DNA of 64,000 bases from an uncultured Anaerolineae bacterium (lineage in GTDB: Bacteria; Chloroflexota; Anaerolineae; Anaerolineales; Villigracilaceae). Positions 44,797-53,059 of the stretch are shown piece after piece. Every line of letters starts with the position of its first letter. The stretch's first letter is position 1. The stretch lies in assembly GCA_903908605.1 (NCBI GenBank), contig CAIVSQ010000575.1:25279-89278 (forward strand). Reading direction: 5' to 3'. Under the pieces are notes generated by a model. That model was given only the letters and a program-made list of their open reading frames with translations. It had not been told where the DNA came from and ran no database searches. The position numbers were made by a program, and so were the translations under genes.

Positions 44797-45756
44797 TTAC
44801 TTATTATATCGAATTGGCTCCACATCACGGGTGGGGGATTGGTCTGCTTCGATGCCCCGTGGGTAGTAAAAGGTTTGGCGAAGTTGCCAGTTCCATTCAA
44901 GCGATTGGCGGTAGCCCTTGTAGGTGCCCCAAAATTGGCAGCAGCGGAACCAGAAAATGCTGGCAAAGCTGGATAATAGTTTTTTTTGTTGGGTGGCGTG
45001 CCACAAGTCGTTGAAAATGTTCCCAGCGCTCATGCGGAAAAAGTCATACAGGTTGAAATGCGCTTCAGGGTAAATGTGCTTGAAAGCCATGGCCTCGCGC
45101 CGGTAACGGTTGTAAACCCCACGCGGTGTTTCGCTGTGGACATGGATTATCTCCGCGGCGGGAATATATGCGAGCAAATGACCTTCGGTGAGCGCCCAGC
45201 GCGCCCATGCAAGGTCTTCCAGGCCGGTCAACATCTCATTATAGGGATGACGTACCCACAGAGATCTACGCACGGCAGCATTGGCATTGTTACAAAATGG
45301 GTGGTTTTGCCTGGGGTTGGCTTCCTGTGGAAACCAGCGGGCGAAAATCTCATGTTCCGAGAATTTGGTCGCCGGGCGTTTTTTAGATAAGCCGGAAAAC
45401 GGACGACCACGCTGTTTTCCATACGTCAGGGCGATGGCAGGATCGCTAAAGGGTTCAAGCAGGCGCTCAAGCCAGTCCGGGTAAATCGGGTAGACATGTG
45501 CGCTGGCGATAACCACCAATTCGTGTGTGGCGGCATTCACCCCCATGTTCAACGAACGCCCGAAAGTGAATTCTTCAGGCTTAATGTGGACTATCTTTAC
45601 TCCGTAGGATGCAGCGATGGAGAGGGTTTCATCGGTCGAACCAGAATCGACCAGGATGATTTCCGCATCCTGGAGTGTTTGGTGGCGAATGCCTTCCAGC
45701 AGCCGACCAAGATGTTGGCCTTCATTGAAGGCGCGGATGACAATTGAACAGTCCAT
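44797..45756 (-). CDS. Family 2 glycosyltransferase (rhamnosyltransferase-like)
   Basis: 319 aa from ATG 45756 (MDCSIVIRAFNEG). The GT-A motifs are VDSGSTDETL, SAHVYPIYPDWLE in place of a strict DxD, and the acceptor region FCNNANAAVRRSLW with GLEDLAWARWAL. The pattern resembles rhamnosyl- and N-acetylgalactosaminyl-transferases. Cytoplasmic. It follows the sulfotransferase by 23 bases, and a 224-base gap without genes follows it. Confidence 0.9.
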   Translation of the reverse strand: MDCSIVIRAFNEGQHLGRLLEGIRHQTLQDAEIILVDSGSTDETLSIAASYGVKIVHIKPEEFTFGRSLNMGVNAATHELVVIASAHVYPIYPDWLERLLEPFSDPAIALTYGKQRGRPFSGLSKKRPATKFSEHEIFARWFPQEANPRQNHPFCNNANAAVRRSLWVRHPYNEMLTGLEDLAWARWALTEGHLLAYIPAAEIIHVHSETPRGVYNRYRREAMAFKHIYPEAHFNLYDFFRMSAGNIFNDLWHATQQKKLLSSFASIFWFRCCQFWGTYKGYRQSLEWNWQLRQTFYYPRGIEADQSPTRDVEPIRYNK

Positions 45757-45779
45757 GTTATCCAATGCGCATGGAACGG

Positions 45780-46673
45780 CTACCAATCATTACCTTTTTC
45801 GTACCCCAGCCGTATTAATAAATCCCCGGCGACATCTTTGAATAGTTTCTTGTGTTCTGGCTTGAAATACTTCTTCCATTCACCGGTTTTGCCGGAGCGA
45901 AAAGTGGGTGAACGTTGCGGATCGATGTTGGCTTCCAACGCGTCGATAATCTGGTCACGGTTGGCGGGCAGGGTATCCACACGCTTCAGAAAGTGATCGA
46001 CCATGCGTCCGAGGGTCTCGCGACGGGCGAGAATGACATCTTCAAAGCGCACCACGAACACTTCGGGGCGGGCAAGCCAGCCCTCGTAGAGTTTAAATCG
46101 TCCCGCGATGTCGGGAAACTCAACATCTGCGTCGGGCCGGCCGAGAATGCTGATCTTGAGACGTTCATCGAAATTCTTGAGAACTTTGTTGTAATACTCA
46201 TAGTGGGCGTGACCGGGTGCCATCTCTGTGATGTAGAAGACATGCGAAACGACGATATCGCGCGGGTCACGAAAGATAATATAGGGAATAAAACGTGGTG
46301 TGCAGACAGCTTCAACCACTTCGGGCCAGGCCAACAGGTGGGCGCTGGTCACGTCCAGGGGTTTGAGCGCGCGGACATAGCTGAGCGCCTCTTGCACACT
46401 GCGTTTGCGGCCGGTTTCGCCATCGAATGAAACGAAAGGCAGGGCGACATGTGGCGAGAAGGGTGCGATGCGAGAGAAACCCATCAGGATTTGGTCGAGC
46501 AGGTGGGTGCCGCTCTTGGGAAAGGAGTTGGCCATCAATACTGGCCAACCGCCGACCGGGGTCTTGATACTTGCGAATTTGGCGCGCTGAACCAGGACCT
46601 CGCTGCGATAAATGGAGAGGCGCAGCGAATTTCGCAAACTGGTTGGTATCAGGGCCGCTAATTGCTTTTTCAT
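45780..46673 (-). CDS. Sulfotransferase family protein (second of three)
   Basis: 297 aa. PAPS loop NSFPKSGTHLL (about 49-59) and 3'-phosphate motif FRDPRDIVVSH. The C-terminal SGKTGEWKKYF and FKDVAGDLLIRLGYE contain the usual P-loop-like end of cytosolic sulfotransferases. AGGATT precedes the ATG. The last 60 residues nearly match the enzyme at 58.9-59.8 kb, including the final NDW, so the two are recent paralogues. The likely acceptor is a sugar made by the surrounding glycan genes. Confidence 0.9.
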   Translation of the reverse strand: MKKQLAALIPTSLRNSLRLSIYRSEVLVQRAKFASIKTPVGGWPVLMANSFPKSGTHLLDQILMGFSRIAPFSPHVALPFVSFDGETGRKRSVQEALSYVRALKPLDVTSAHLLAWPEVVEAVCTPRFIPYIIFRDPRDIVVSHVFYITEMAPGHAHYEYYNKVLKNFDERLKISILGRPDADVEFPDIAGRFKLYEGWLARPEVFVVRFEDVILARRETLGRMVDHFLKRVDTLPANRDQIIDALEANIDPQRSPTFRSGKTGEWKKYFKPEHKKLFKDVAGDLLIRLGYEKGNDW

Positions 46674-46719
46674 ATAAATCCTAAAAGGGTTTGTTTTCTA
46701 TCAAAGAGATTTTACCCGG

Positions 46720-48321
46720 TTACAGGTTTTCGTCCAGAAGGAAATCCTTGTTTTCGAGCAGACCTGTTGTGACAGTTTGAATGGCAGATGAGGCTGGTAA
46801 CTGGCGGGGATCAAACCATTTTAGCCAGGCGTGAGTGGTACGAATCCCTGTTTCAAGATATTCGCCAAAGGGAAGAGAGGTGCGGAAGAGTTGGTAATAC
46901 AAAAAACGGCGTGCATTGCGGGCAAACTCGGCCGGTATGTTGATGCTTTCCGCAGCTAAAAATTTCTCCAGCGAGTCGGTATATTCTTCGCGGGTTTGTG
47001 GGAAGAAAACCGTAGGGTACTGGGTAAAGCGTGCCTTACCGGCGGACAAAACAGCCGAGCCCATGATTGAGGCTTCTAACCCGATGGTTGAATTGTAAAT
47101 CAAGACAAATCGGGAGCGGGCGATCAATTCATACGAGCTGAGATGTTCCTGGGGCGGAATAAAGATAAGGTTGGGCAGTGTGGTTGCCTGGCGGCTCTCG
47201 ACCCAGCTTGCAACAGTTTCCAGGCTGGCTTTGCGTAGGCGGGTTTCATCCGGGTGTGCGCGCAGTACAAAGAGGGTTTCCGGATGATGGCGGGCGGTTT
47301 CAAGCAGCAGGTCCAACCAAGCGAACATATCCGTAAAGACGGTGTTGGCATGTGGCTGGCTGGTATCAAAGATGACATTGGTAAAGACCGGGATGACTTG
47401 CTTGAACTGGGCTATTTTTTGTAAGAATGCCTCGTCCAGACCCTTGATCGAAGGCCAGAACTTGACACCCGCCATGCTGAAATTTCCTTGGAATCTCTTT
47501 TGTAGGTATTCATCCAGGCGCGCGTTTTGGGCGGGATTCATCTCGAAACTTTCGGGGATGGCGATGGGGTATGCGGTCGATTCTCCATCTGTGAAGAAAC
47601 CGGTCACCGGTTGCAGCCCCACTTCATGGCTGACAACCCGCAGTCCACGGCGACGTGCCACCCATTTTGCGGTAGCTTCAGGAAAGAATTGTCCATTGAA
47701 AACCACGACTGATTGTGGCTTGACTTCGTCCAGGAATTTCTCAAATTGAACGGAGACATTCCAGGCGGATAGGATGTATTCACGCAGGAAAAACCGGGTG
47801 GAATCGTCGTCCTGCAGGTTGTGACGACGAAGAATCCAGCGCAGCCCTGGCAGCACTAGCGCGCCGAGCGGGATGCTCTGGTATTCAAATTGCATCAATG
47901 CATCCAGGGGCAGGTTCTTGATTGCAGTGTCCAAGCCTGGGTTGCGCTCAAATTCAAACCAATGTGCATGTGCGCCAGTATATAGCGTGGAAGATTGGTA
48001 GATGCACGAATTGCAAGGCGGAGGTTGGGAGGGATTGTCGCGGTTGGTACCCAGTACGCATCGGCTCATGCCGTGGTGACAGGCAAAGTAGGTCACAGGC
48101 AGACCTTGCAGGCGTAACCCCCATGATGTGAGCAGGTGGAAGGCACTGTTCCATGAGAGATCATCTATACCGCTGGAAGCTTTAAAGAAAGCTATCGGGC
48201 GGACATCCCTTGGTGTGGGCGCAAGACGAGCAACCCGAATCGCCATAAGGGCAATACGGGCATTGTTGACGTGCCGCACGAGTCGGCGGCGAATGTTTTG
48301 TTGATAGAAATTAACGACCAT
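46720..48321 (-). CDS. Capsule-type GT-B-like polysaccharide biosynthesis protein
   Basis: 533 aa from ATG 48321 (GTG 48357 possible; neither has a clear site). The C-terminal half shows VLRAHPDETRLRK and YNSTIGLEASIMG, motifs of capsule Kdo transferases (KpsC/KpsS-like) and related GT-B enzymes. A Cys-rich loop PPPCNSCIYQSS with nearby HHGMSRC lies near residue 100 and may bind metal. The donor sugar is unknown. It is the first gene of the minus-strand glycan cluster. Confidence 0.72.
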   Translation of the reverse strand: MVVNFYQQNIRRRLVRHVNNARIALMAIRVARLAPTPRDVRPIAFFKASSGIDDLSWNSAFHLLTSWGLRLQGLPVTYFACHHGMSRCVLGTNRDNPSQPPPCNSCIYQSSTLYTGAHAHWFEFERNPGLDTAIKNLPLDALMQFEYQSIPLGALVLPGLRWILRRHNLQDDDSTRFFLREYILSAWNVSVQFEKFLDEVKPQSVVVFNGQFFPEATAKWVARRRGLRVVSHEVGLQPVTGFFTDGESTAYPIAIPESFEMNPAQNARLDEYLQKRFQGNFSMAGVKFWPSIKGLDEAFLQKIAQFKQVIPVFTNVIFDTSQPHANTVFTDMFAWLDLLLETARHHPETLFVLRAHPDETRLRKASLETVASWVESRQATTLPNLIFIPPQEHLSSYELIARSRFVLIYNSTIGLEASIMGSAVLSAGKARFTQYPTVFFPQTREEYTDSLEKFLAAESINIPAEFARNARRFLYYQLFRTSLPFGEYLETGIRTTHAWLKWFDPRQLPASSAIQTVTTGLLENKDFLLDENL

Positions 48322-48453
48322 TGAAACGTATTCTATCAGGTATAACGGCTGTTTCACAGGTTTTTTGGATTTGAAAATAGTCCACCCTGATTGAGTTCAG
48401 TTGGCATGTTGCCAGCCGGGGTTGTGCTCTGAAAATAAAGTTTAAGTTCAGTG

Positions 48454-48482
48454 CCGGGCTAACGAACGTATTATTAGCCCGG
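48454..48482 (-). terminator. Hairpin overlapping the end of the gntR gene
   Basis: CCGGGCT (48454-48460) pairs with AGCCCGG (48476-48482). On the minus strand the ascending arm is the last codons before the TAA (48474-48476), so the stop lies at the edge of the loop. There is no T-run, so termination is uncertain. Confidence 0.45.
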
Positions 48483-49178
48483 ACTGCCTTCTTTTAGAAA
48501 TGCATCAATACGAGTTTTGACATGCTCGAAGTGTTGTACCAGTTTTCTGCGGGTAATGTTGGGGTCACGAGTGCGGATTGCATCCAGTATTTCGTAATGA
48601 AATACCAGCACATCCCTCGGGTCGGTATCATGGGTGATCTCAGGATCGAGGTTTGAGAAAGATATCCAGAATGCTGAGAACAACTTCATCATGGTCTGGT
48701 TTCCCAAAACGCCGTAAATTACCTGGTGGAAGGATTCGTCCAGGTCGGAATATTCCTCGCCGCGTTGGACGCGTAATTCCCAGGCACTGAGGATCTCTTC
48801 CAGTTTGACAATGTCAGTTGGGGTGAGATGCCCAACGGCATCACCAATTACGGCGACTTCCAACCAGGTGCGGATTTGTAATATTTCTGCTAAGGTTGTT
48901 GGATCGAATTGCATGCCAAAAATAAAAGCTTCGAGCATAGGGTCGAAATTTAATTCGCGTACATACAACCCATCGCCCTGCCGTACATCCACAATCCCTA
49001 CAGATTGCAGAGATTTGACCGCTTCGCGTACAGTACTACGCCCAACTCCCAGTTCTTCTACGAGTTGACCTTCTGGTGGTAGGGCATCACCTGGTTTCAA
49101 GTCATTCTCCAGGATGTACTGCTTAATGTAGTCGCGAATGGCTTTGTACAATGCCGGTCCTCGCAACGAAGGTTTCAT
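48474..49178 (-). CDS. FadR-subfamily GntR transcriptional regulator
   Basis: 234 aa. N-terminal winged helix (residues about 8-78) with the GntR helix-turn-helix LPPEGQLVEELGVGRSTVREAVKSL; C-terminal FCD domain with the metal/ligand residues ESFHQVIYG and HYEILDAIRTRD (His residues). FadR-type members bind sugar acids or other carboxylates. Start has GGAG seven bases upstream. It is transcribed divergently from the operon at 49.6 kb, whose promoter has a palindrome that is the likely target, so it most likely represses that operon until its ligand appears. Confidence 0.94.
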   Translation of the reverse strand: MKPSLRGPALYKAIRDYIKQYILENDLKPGDALPPEGQLVEELGVGRSTVREAVKSLQSVGIVDVRQGDGLYVRELNFDPMLEAFIFGMQFDPTTLAEILQIRTWLEVAVIGDAVGHLTPTDIVKLEEILSAWELRVQRGEEYSDLDESFHQVIYGVLGNQTMMKLFSAFWISFSNLDPEITHDTDPRDVLVFHYEILDAIRTRDPNITRRKLVQHFEHVKTRIDAFLKEGSPG

Positions 49179-49417
49179 TGGCTCACTCCATCCTGATTAA
49201 TGGTTCGAAAGGTTGGCTGTAATTGGTTATTTTATTAGCGTGCTTGGAAAGTTGAAATAATGTTACCACTGTAAATCTGGATTTAGTTGATGGATTTGGT
49301 TGTTAATCATCACCAACTCATTATATGTTTGTCGAAATTCAGATCGAGCAGCAGCCTGGGCAGAGTTTTGGTCAAATAAGCGAAAATGACGACTTGGCAG
49401 AGCTGTAAAAATTCCTG

Positions 49418-49446
49418 TTGACAACGCTGATCAAACTCTTTACAAT
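49418..49446 (+). promoter_or_regulatory. Near-consensus sigma-70 promoter of the sugar operon
   Basis: TTGACA (49418-49423) and TACAAT (49441-49446) are spaced by 17 bases. The predicted start near 49453 falls inside the palindrome that follows, so repressor binding would block initiation. Confidence 0.88.
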
Positions 49447-49451
49447 TGTTT

Positions 49452-49480
49452 AGATGTAAGATATCAGACATCTTACATCT
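49452..49480. promoter_or_regulatory. Palindromic operator on the operon start site
   Basis: AGATGTAAGAT (49452-49462) is repeated inverted at 49470-49480 with 7 bases between. A second, overlapping inverted pair ATCAGA/TCTGAT (49463-49468, 49478-49483) adds two-fold symmetry. It starts six bases after the -10 box. The likely binder is the adjacent FadR-type regulator. Confidence 0.75.
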
Positions 49481-49633
49481 GATAGGACGGTCTGGATTTT
49501 AGCTTATATTGCTCCCCGAGTCAATTCTAGGATGGTGCTTTATATAAAGGAGGTAGTCCATCACGTATACCCATTTCCGGCCTTATTCTCAGTGATGTCC
49601 CATGTACCATTGAAACCCAAAAAGGAGAAAATG

Positions 49634-51070
49634 ATGAAAAAGCTTGCCTTATTGCTGACTGTGTTGACTATCTTTAGCACTCTCATGGCCGCCTGTGCGC
49701 CTCAGGCCACACCTGCCCCTGAACCGGCTGCGCCTCAAGCCCCAGCCGCCACCGAAGCACCGGCCCCCGCCGCCCCCGCTCCCACCGAAGTACCCACCGC
49801 TGCTCCTGCCCCGGTTACCATTACCTACTGGGCCTTTGGTAGCGAAGGTTCTGCCATGGCCGATGGAACTCTTTGGACCGACTGGTATGCCAAGTTGTTT
49901 GCTGATTACCAGGCTGCGCACCCCGGCGTTACGATTGATTTCGCCCTTAAGGGTTACGATGCCAGTGGCAGCACCTTGGTTGTGGACACCGCTGTTGCGG
50001 GTGGCACTCCCCCAGATGTGTATTTCGACACCAAATTCCGCGTGAAGAAATACCAGGATGCCAAACTGCTGGAAGACCTGACCCCTGCTCTCGCTGCTGA
50101 TGATCTTGCTGCTTACGATGCTGCGGCTACCGCTGGCTCGAAGAGCGGCGATATGATGTGGAGCATTCCGGCCGATGGTGGTTACTGGAACATGATTGTC
50201 AACAAATCCCTTTTTGATGCAGCTGGAAAATCAGATCTGCTTCCTAAAGCCCCGGATTACAGCTGGACAACCGAAGAATTCATGACCGCTTGCGAAGCCA
50301 TTAATGATCCAGCCAACAAAGTCTACTGCACCGCGTTCTTCGCTGGCAGCACTTCCATGGATTCAGCCACGAATGAATGGCTGGCTGGTTTCCCGGATTG
50401 TAAATTCTTCGATCCTGCCGCCACCAAGTACACTGTTAATAGCCCCGCTTGTGTGGAAGCTTTCACTTTCCTGCACGGCATCTATGAAAAAGGTTTGATG
50501 GTTCCCGGCGCTGCTGGTTTGATTGACGATACCACCGATCCTTACTGGCTCGATCAGCAAGTTGCAATTCTCGGCCAGGGTAACTGGTATGACAGTATCA
50601 CCAAGAAGGGTGTCGCCGCCGGTACTTCCAAGGCCCGCGATTACATCTTCGTGCAGTTCCCCAACAAGCCCGGCGCGCCGGTTACCCCTGCTGGTATGTC
50701 CAACCCGGATGTTTGGGGTGTCTTTAAGCAGAGCGATGCCGCCAAGTTGAAGGCTATTTACGAGCTGATCAATTTCATGCAGAAGCCTGAAATTGCCACC
50801 CAGATCGCGATTGGTTGGGGTAAGCTCCCGGTCCGCACCGATGCGCAATTCAAGAGTGATGATCCCGCCGTGGCCGAACCGCTCGCCGCTGCCCGCAAAT
50901 TTGGCTCCTACGATCCGTATTTTGTGAATGGCGTTCCCTGCAATTACACTGAAGTTCGCACCGCCTGGGCTGAGACTCGCCAGGCATTCTGGCAGGACAA
51001 TGCTGATGTTCAGGCGCTGCTGGATGCGTTTGTCGAACGCGCGAATGGAATTGTGACAAGCTGCCCGTAG
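49634..51070 (+). CDS. ABC transporter sugar-binding lipoprotein
   Basis: 478 aa. Signal peptide with lipobox TLMAAC (Cys at about 20), then a Pro/Ala-rich linker (to about 58), then a family 1 solute-binding fold (ITYWAFGSEG, GGTPPDVYFDT, MMWSIPADGGYWNMIVN, ITGR-like end). It captures a sugar or oligosaccharide outside the membrane and hands it to the two following permeases. ATG 49634 is chosen over 49631 because AAGGAG (49622-49627) is six bases upstream. Cys pairs (CKFF...ACVEAF) may form disulfides. It is the first gene of the operon. Confidence 0.94.
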   Translation: MKKLALLLTVLTIFSTLMAACAPQATPAPEPAAPQAPAATEAPAPAAPAPTEVPTAAPAPVTITYWAFGSEGSAMADGTLWTDWYAKLFADYQAAHPGVTIDFALKGYDASGSTLVVDTAVAGGTPPDVYFDTKFRVKKYQDAKLLEDLTPALAADDLAAYDAAATAGSKSGDMMWSIPADGGYWNMIVNKSLFDAAGKSDLLPKAPDYSWTTEEFMTACEAINDPANKVYCTAFFAGSTSMDSATNEWLAGFPDCKFFDPAATKYTVNSPACVEAFTFLHGIYEKGLMVPGAAGLIDDTTDPYWLDQQVAILGQGNWYDSITKKGVAAGTSKARDYIFVQFPNKPGAPVTPAGMSNPDVWGVFKQSDAAKLKAIYELINFMQKPEIATQIAIGWGKLPVRTDAQFKSDDPAVAEPLAAARKFGSYDPYFVNGVPCNYTEVRTAWAETRQAFWQDNADVQALLDAFVERANGIVTSCP

Positions 51071-51081
51071 TATTTGGCAGT

Positions 51082-51194
51082 CCGCACATGTAATATTGGC
51101 GTGCGGTAGTTTGATTGAACATTGAGCCCGGGTTGTTTGGGGAGATTTCCTGGGAGTGCTCTTGACAGGAGTTTCCTGGCGACCTGGGCTCAAT
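51082..51194 (+). other. Two intra-operon stem-loops between binding protein and permease
   Basis: The first pairs ccgcac (51082-51087) with gtgcgg (51101-51106). The second pairs attgagcccgggt (51121-51133) with acctgggctcaat (51182-51194), with one G-U pair. Such hairpins commonly reduce downstream expression or protect the upstream mRNA, giving more binding protein than permease. Confidence 0.65.
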
Positions 51195-51224
51195 TTATCT
51201 TTGTACGACTGGAGTTGAGGCTTG

Positions 51225-52121
51225 GTGACAACAAAACTCAAGGTTTTCGCGAGAAAAGTTCATAAAGGGTTGCCAGGTTACCTGTTTATTGCTCCTGGGT
51301 ATATTGCTTTTATTGCCTTTATGCTGATTCCGATCTTATTTGCCATCAGCCTATCTTTTTACAAGGCGTCCTTTGATCTTAACGCGCGCCAATTCATTGG
51401 ATTTAAGCAGTACATTCTGCTGAGCAAAGACCCTGTTTTTTTGCAGGCATTAAAAAATACCATCAATTATGCGCTCATCATCGTACCGCTGACAGTTCTC
51501 ATTGCACTCTTCGTGGCATTATTGATTGAACCTCTCGGCCCCCGGTTGCAGGCTTTGTTTCGGGGTGCTTTTTACCTTCCAGGTGTGGCTGGCGGGGTGG
51601 TGTTATCGGTTGTGTACCTGTGGATTTTCAATCCGACCTATGGCTTGCTAAATTACGGCCTAGGGTTGCTGGGCATCAAACCAGTGCTTTGGTTAGCTAC
51701 AAATCCACATAGTTTCCAGGCGATCTGCGCGGTAGTCCTGACATTTACCATCGGGCAGCCCATTATTCTCTTTTTGGCAGGGCTGGCGGGTATTTCTCAA
51801 GATGTGATCGACGCCGCAACTGTTGATGGCGCCAATGATATTCAGAAAGCCTTATTCGTTCGCCTACCCCTATTGCGACCGGTCATTTTGTTTGTTGTGG
51901 CAACCCAAACAATCCAGGTTTTTCAGTTATGGGAAGTCATTTTTATGGTGACAAGAGGTGGGCCGTTTAATAGCAGCACCTCGATGGTTTTTCTTATCTA
52001 CCAGACTGCTTTCGAGAATTCCAATTATGGAAAAGCCTCAGCTATTGGTGTGATCTTGATGCTGATCATCATGATCTTTACCATGTTGCAACTGAAATTT
52101 TGGAATGAGACCGATGTTTAG
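51225..52121 (+). CDS. ABC sugar transporter permease 1 (MalF-like)
   Basis: About 298 aa (GTG 51225; TTG 51222 equally possible) with six membrane helices. The EAA loop that docks the ATPase is DAATVDGANDIQKALFVRLP (about residues 200-220). GGPFNSSTSM near the end is typical of the MalF/UgpA group. GGAG and GAGG lie upstream. The ATPase that should energise it is not in the operon; a shared MsiK-type ATPase elsewhere is likely. Confidence 0.94.
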   Translation: MTTKLKVFARKVHKGLPGYLFIAPGYIAFIAFMLIPILFAISLSFYKASFDLNARQFIGFKQYILLSKDPVFLQALKNTINYALIIVPLTVLIALFVALLIEPLGPRLQALFRGAFYLPGVAGGVVLSVVYLWIFNPTYGLLNYGLGLLGIKPVLWLATNPHSFQAICAVVLTFTIGQPIILFLAGLAGISQDVIDAATVDGANDIQKALFVRLPLLRPVILFVVATQTIQVFQLWEVIFMVTRGGPFNSSTSMVFLIYQTAFENSNYGKASAIGVILMLIIMIFTMLQLKFWNETDV

Positions 52122-52157
52122 CCCATTTCTCAAGCTGGATAGGATCAATAAAATCCA

Positions 52158-53048
52158 ATGTCAACTTCGATAACGAAACAGGAAATAGTCAGTCGCGCGG
52201 TGGAAAAGACGACGCGAGTGGTTAGTTATTTATTACTTGGCATGCTGGCTGTTACTTTTTTGATGCCACTTTACTGGATGTTTACCGGTTCATTTAAGTT
52301 GCAGACAGTCACCATGGCGTTGCCCCCCGAGCTATTCCCAACTCGCCCGACCCTGGAGAACTGGATCAGGCTTTTTACCGGTCCTTGGCCGATCTGGCGT
52401 TGGGTATTGAACAGTATGGTGGTCTCTCTGATGACGGTTGTGTTGGTGCTGATTATTAGCACATTAACCGGGTATGGTTTCGGTAAGAAAAAATTTCCCG
52501 GGTCAAACGCACTCTTTTTTATTTTGTTGTCAACCATGTTTCTCCCCAACCAGGTGATTCTCATTCCGTTGTTCCTGCTTGTTCGTTATTTCCACCTTAC
52601 TTCCACCACCATTGGGACTTACTTTGCAATGGCCATGCCGATGATTTCATCGCCATTCGGCATTTTTCTGATCAAACAGTTCTGCAGCTCAATCCCTGAC
52701 GAGATCATGGATGCCGCCTGTATAGACGGTGCGTCTGAATGGGATACCTTCTGGTTGATTGTTTTACCTTTATTAAAACCTGCCCTGGCAGCCCTGGCTA
52801 TTTTTACTTTCAACCAGGCCTGGAATTATTTTATGTGGCATTTTGTGCTGGCAACCGATAAAACCCAGTATACAGTGCCGGTAGGGATTTCAATCATTTC
52901 TCGCACACCCGCCATTGGCAAAATGTTAACCGATGTGGGTCTGACCATGGCAGGCGGTTCTTTTGGTGCGTTGTTTATGATTGGTCTTTTTGTAGCTTTC
53001 CAGCAGTATTTTATTAAGGGCATTACCTTTGGCGCTGTGAAAGAATAA
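52158..53048 (+). CDS. ABC sugar transporter permease 2 (MalG-like)
   Basis: 296 aa with six membrane helices. The EAA loop is DAACIDGASEWDTFWLIVLP; the N-terminal region LYWMFTGSFKLQ and the ending VAFQQYFIKGITFGAVKE are typical MalG features. It follows permease 1 by 36 bases and precedes the symporter by 11 bases. Confidence 0.95.
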   Translation: MSTSITKQEIVSRAVEKTTRVVSYLLLGMLAVTFLMPLYWMFTGSFKLQTVTMALPPELFPTRPTLENWIRLFTGPWPIWRWVLNSMVVSLMTVVLVLIISTLTGYGFGKKKFPGSNALFFILLSTMFLPNQVILIPLFLLVRYFHLTSTTIGTYFAMAMPMISSPFGIFLIKQFCSSIPDEIMDAACIDGASEWDTFWLIVLPLLKPALAALAIFTFNQAWNYFMWHFVLATDKTQYTVPVGISIISRTPAIGKMLTDVGLTMAGGSFGALFMIGLFVAFQQYFIKGITFGAVKE

Positions 53049-53059
53049 GGGACATTTCA

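Larger units (their letters stand above)
49179..49633. other. Regulatory intergenic region between gntR and the sugar operon
   Basis: No separate gene is seen. It holds the gntR 5' region, the promoter and operator for the operon, and a leader of about 180 bases. In the leader AAAGGAGGT (49547-49555) is a perfect ribosome binding site with no ATG, GTG or TTG at a fitting distance. Confidence 0.65.

Noticed and set aside
49532..49633. Upstream in-frame extension of the binding protein
   Set aside because: It would put 34 polar residues before a clear lipoprotein signal peptide; AAGGAG is placed for 49634.
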